From Thysanoteuthis rhombus (taxonomy: Eukaryota > Mollusca > Cephalopoda > Oegopsida > Thysanoteuthidae): a stretch of 64,000 nt of DNA. The stretch spans positions 40,285,977 to 40,349,976 of the forward strand of contig OY735219.1 of the NCBI GenBank assembly GCA_963457665.1. Direction: 5' to 3'. Below the pieces are notes generated by a model. That model saw only the letters and a program-made list of their open reading frames with translations, had not been told where the DNA came from and searched no databases. This document shows, piece by piece, positions 62,483 to 64,000 of this stretch. The position numbers were made by a program, and so were the translations under genes. The number at the start of each line of letters is the position of its first letter. The first letter of the stretch is position 1.

Positions 62483-62828
62483 CAGTTCTCAATCTTTTTC
62501 AAAACTCACACCCCTTTGAGTTTTCTAAACCTTGTTCATACCCCTTGATATTGAGGCTAAAAGATTGAATTAAAAGATGCCAAAATTGATATTAAAATGT
62601 GCAATAAATAAAATGTTAATTCATCAGAAATCAAAATTAAAAGTCTGTTTCAAGATATTACTTACAAACCATCTGGGACATGAAGGAGAAAAAACAAAAA
62701 TTGTATGCATCAGCAATAAAACTGAGAAAATGTTTGTTTGCTACCCTTTTCTCACGTCCCTCAAAATTGCTTTATGTACAATTTGGGATTGCATACATTA
62801 CTGAGGGGTGCATTAGGAACTGCCGCCC
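62483..62828. mobile_element. Probable hAT-type MITE
   Basis: The left end 'gcagttctcaatctttttca' with 'ctcacacccctt' and the complement of the right end 'ggcagttcctaatgcacccc' agree. About 345 bp. A target duplication was not resolved. Confidence 0.55.
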
Positions 62829-62969
62829 TAGAAGGTACCATTTTTTTCCTTGGAATCTGGAATTCAAAAATACAAAACGTTTAGGGATTTAGACAGATAT
62901 GGTGGATTCATTATCAATACAAACAGAGCTGGATTTTTCACAGATTCAATTCCATCTGCTACCTATGTT

Positions 62970-63405
62970 ATTAGGAACTTTTATCAAAATTGTCCACATA
63001 GGTTTTTTCAGTTTTATGTTAGTCTAGCTGGCTGGCTATGCATTACACTTGAAGGCCATACCAATGGAGCTAAAGCATTGGAAATTCAAACTCTTACTCC
63101 TTATTATGTTTAGAAAAAAATGTTTGGTTGTTTGTTTTTTTTAAATTGCCCACCCCCCCCGATAAGATTTGGGGGGATGAGGGATGTAAATTTACAATGC
63201 AGGTTTATGCCAAACTGGTCCCTGTTCAATAGTGTTCGTGGTTGTTTTCCGAAAATTCAGTCTTTTCAGTAATTGCAGCCCAACAGAAGGTGAGAGATGT
63301 AATTTATTCATACCCCCTTTTCCCATTTTTCCAATTGATCTCCCCCAACAAGGTATGTTGTTGGTCACATGATGGTTTCTATTGGGTGACTGACCAAGCC
63401 TGTTT
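62970..63405 (-). repeat. GATCA repeat, full-length copy
   Basis: From 'aggaacttttatcaaaattg' to 'gggtgactgaccaagcctgt', with a C-run at about 63150-63160 in the middle. Confidence 0.88.
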
Positions 63406-63649
63406 CTTCTTTATTGATTCTCTACACGTACAGGTGTATATGTAAGTAGTGATGTTCCAAATAAAAATATTAGTCTTTGATACAGCCATTGTCCTCTGAT
63501 ATTGGTGGATTATTCAAAATCATTCAATAGATCTATGCAATCATTTGGTATATTTCTTTGTTTTCTTTGTGATTTAGAAGCCCTTTGAAGAAGGAAAGTT
63601 ATAAAAAGTCTTTTCTGTAATGACTGGAACACACTTTATAAGATGATAA

Positions 63650-64000
63650 ACTGGACACCAAAGCATCCTTCTGATAGTCACCTCTAGAGCTGAGACCTAA
63701 CCAAAAGCTGAGAACCATGCAATGGAATCATGAAAGAATCATGCACGATATAACATAGAGCAAATATATTGCATGAAAAACAGGGGTCTGAGATATCATA
63801 AGATCCATTAAAAAAATCAAATGCCATTGGGTTGGCCTTATTAGAAGAAAGGCAGACAACCAATGGACATCAAGACTCACATCATGGATCCCCAGAGATC
63901 ACATGCAAAAGTGTGACCGACAAAATATATGAAGGCATGACAAACTAGACAAGTTCAGAAAGTATTGGCTTCACATCACCCAAGACAGAGAGGTCTCGTG
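63650..64000 (+). mobile_element. RTE-type LINE 3' end, cut by the window edge
   Basis: Blocks 'accaaagcatccttctgata', 'aaagctgagaaccatgcaat', 'tgggttggccttattagaag', 'aggcagacaaccaatggaca', 'aagttcagaaagtattggct' and 'caagacagagaggtctcgtg'. The last ~60 bp of the element lie outside the window. Confidence 0.85.

Overview
The window is AT-rich animal (metazoan) DNA that is almost entirely intron and repeat. A coleoid cephalopod, most likely an octopus, is the best fit. This rests on several copies of an RTE-type LINE with the endonuclease/reverse-transcriptase proteins that octopus annotations often call 'craniofacial development protein 2-like', on tRNA-headed SINEs with a shared central domain and (TA)n tails, on dense mariner/Tc1 remnants, and on very long (TA)n arrays. 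The species is inferred from repeat style, not from a diagnostic gene.

Only two convincing protein-coding exons of a host gene were found, both on the + strand: 26417-26522 (a transmembrane segment) and 49660-49817 (the start of a cytoplasmic tail). Their splice sites and phases fit each other, which implies one intron of about 23.1 kb. The joined stretch is a single-pass membrane helix followed by a basic stop-transfer, a YSFL tyrosine motif and a dileucine next to a run of aspartates, as in a cargo receptor that cycles through the TGN and endosomes. The protein was not identified. Its earlier exons, and the exons after 49817, were not recognised here.

Layout. 1-12.5 kb: interspersed repeats, two antisense LINE 3' ends, a large inverted repeat, an internally deleted mariner and a SINE. 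12.6-16.7 kb: a Tc1-like transposon with terminal inverted repeats of about 240 bp, broken open by a LINE whose 5' part is inverted (a twin-priming structure). 17-20 kb: a mariner remnant, a LINE 3' end and unassigned coding-like pieces. 21-24 kb: T-rich degenerate repeats and a SINE hairpin. 24.16-26.1 kb: a satellite of 78-79 bp units ending about 320 bp before the transmembrane exon. 26.5-49.7 kb: the large intron, full of repeats. 49.8-64 kb: downstream sequence with MITEs, two Tc1 remnants, LINE 3' ends (one cut by the window edge) and more repeats.

The dominant repeat is a family about 430 bp long, called the 'GATCA repeat' here, rich in TGATCA-like palindromes, with about 20 full or partial copies in both orientations. 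I could not assign it to a class. No rRNA, functional tRNA, CRISPR array, promoter or intact transposase was found. Most open reading frames are chance, microsatellite or satellite translations.
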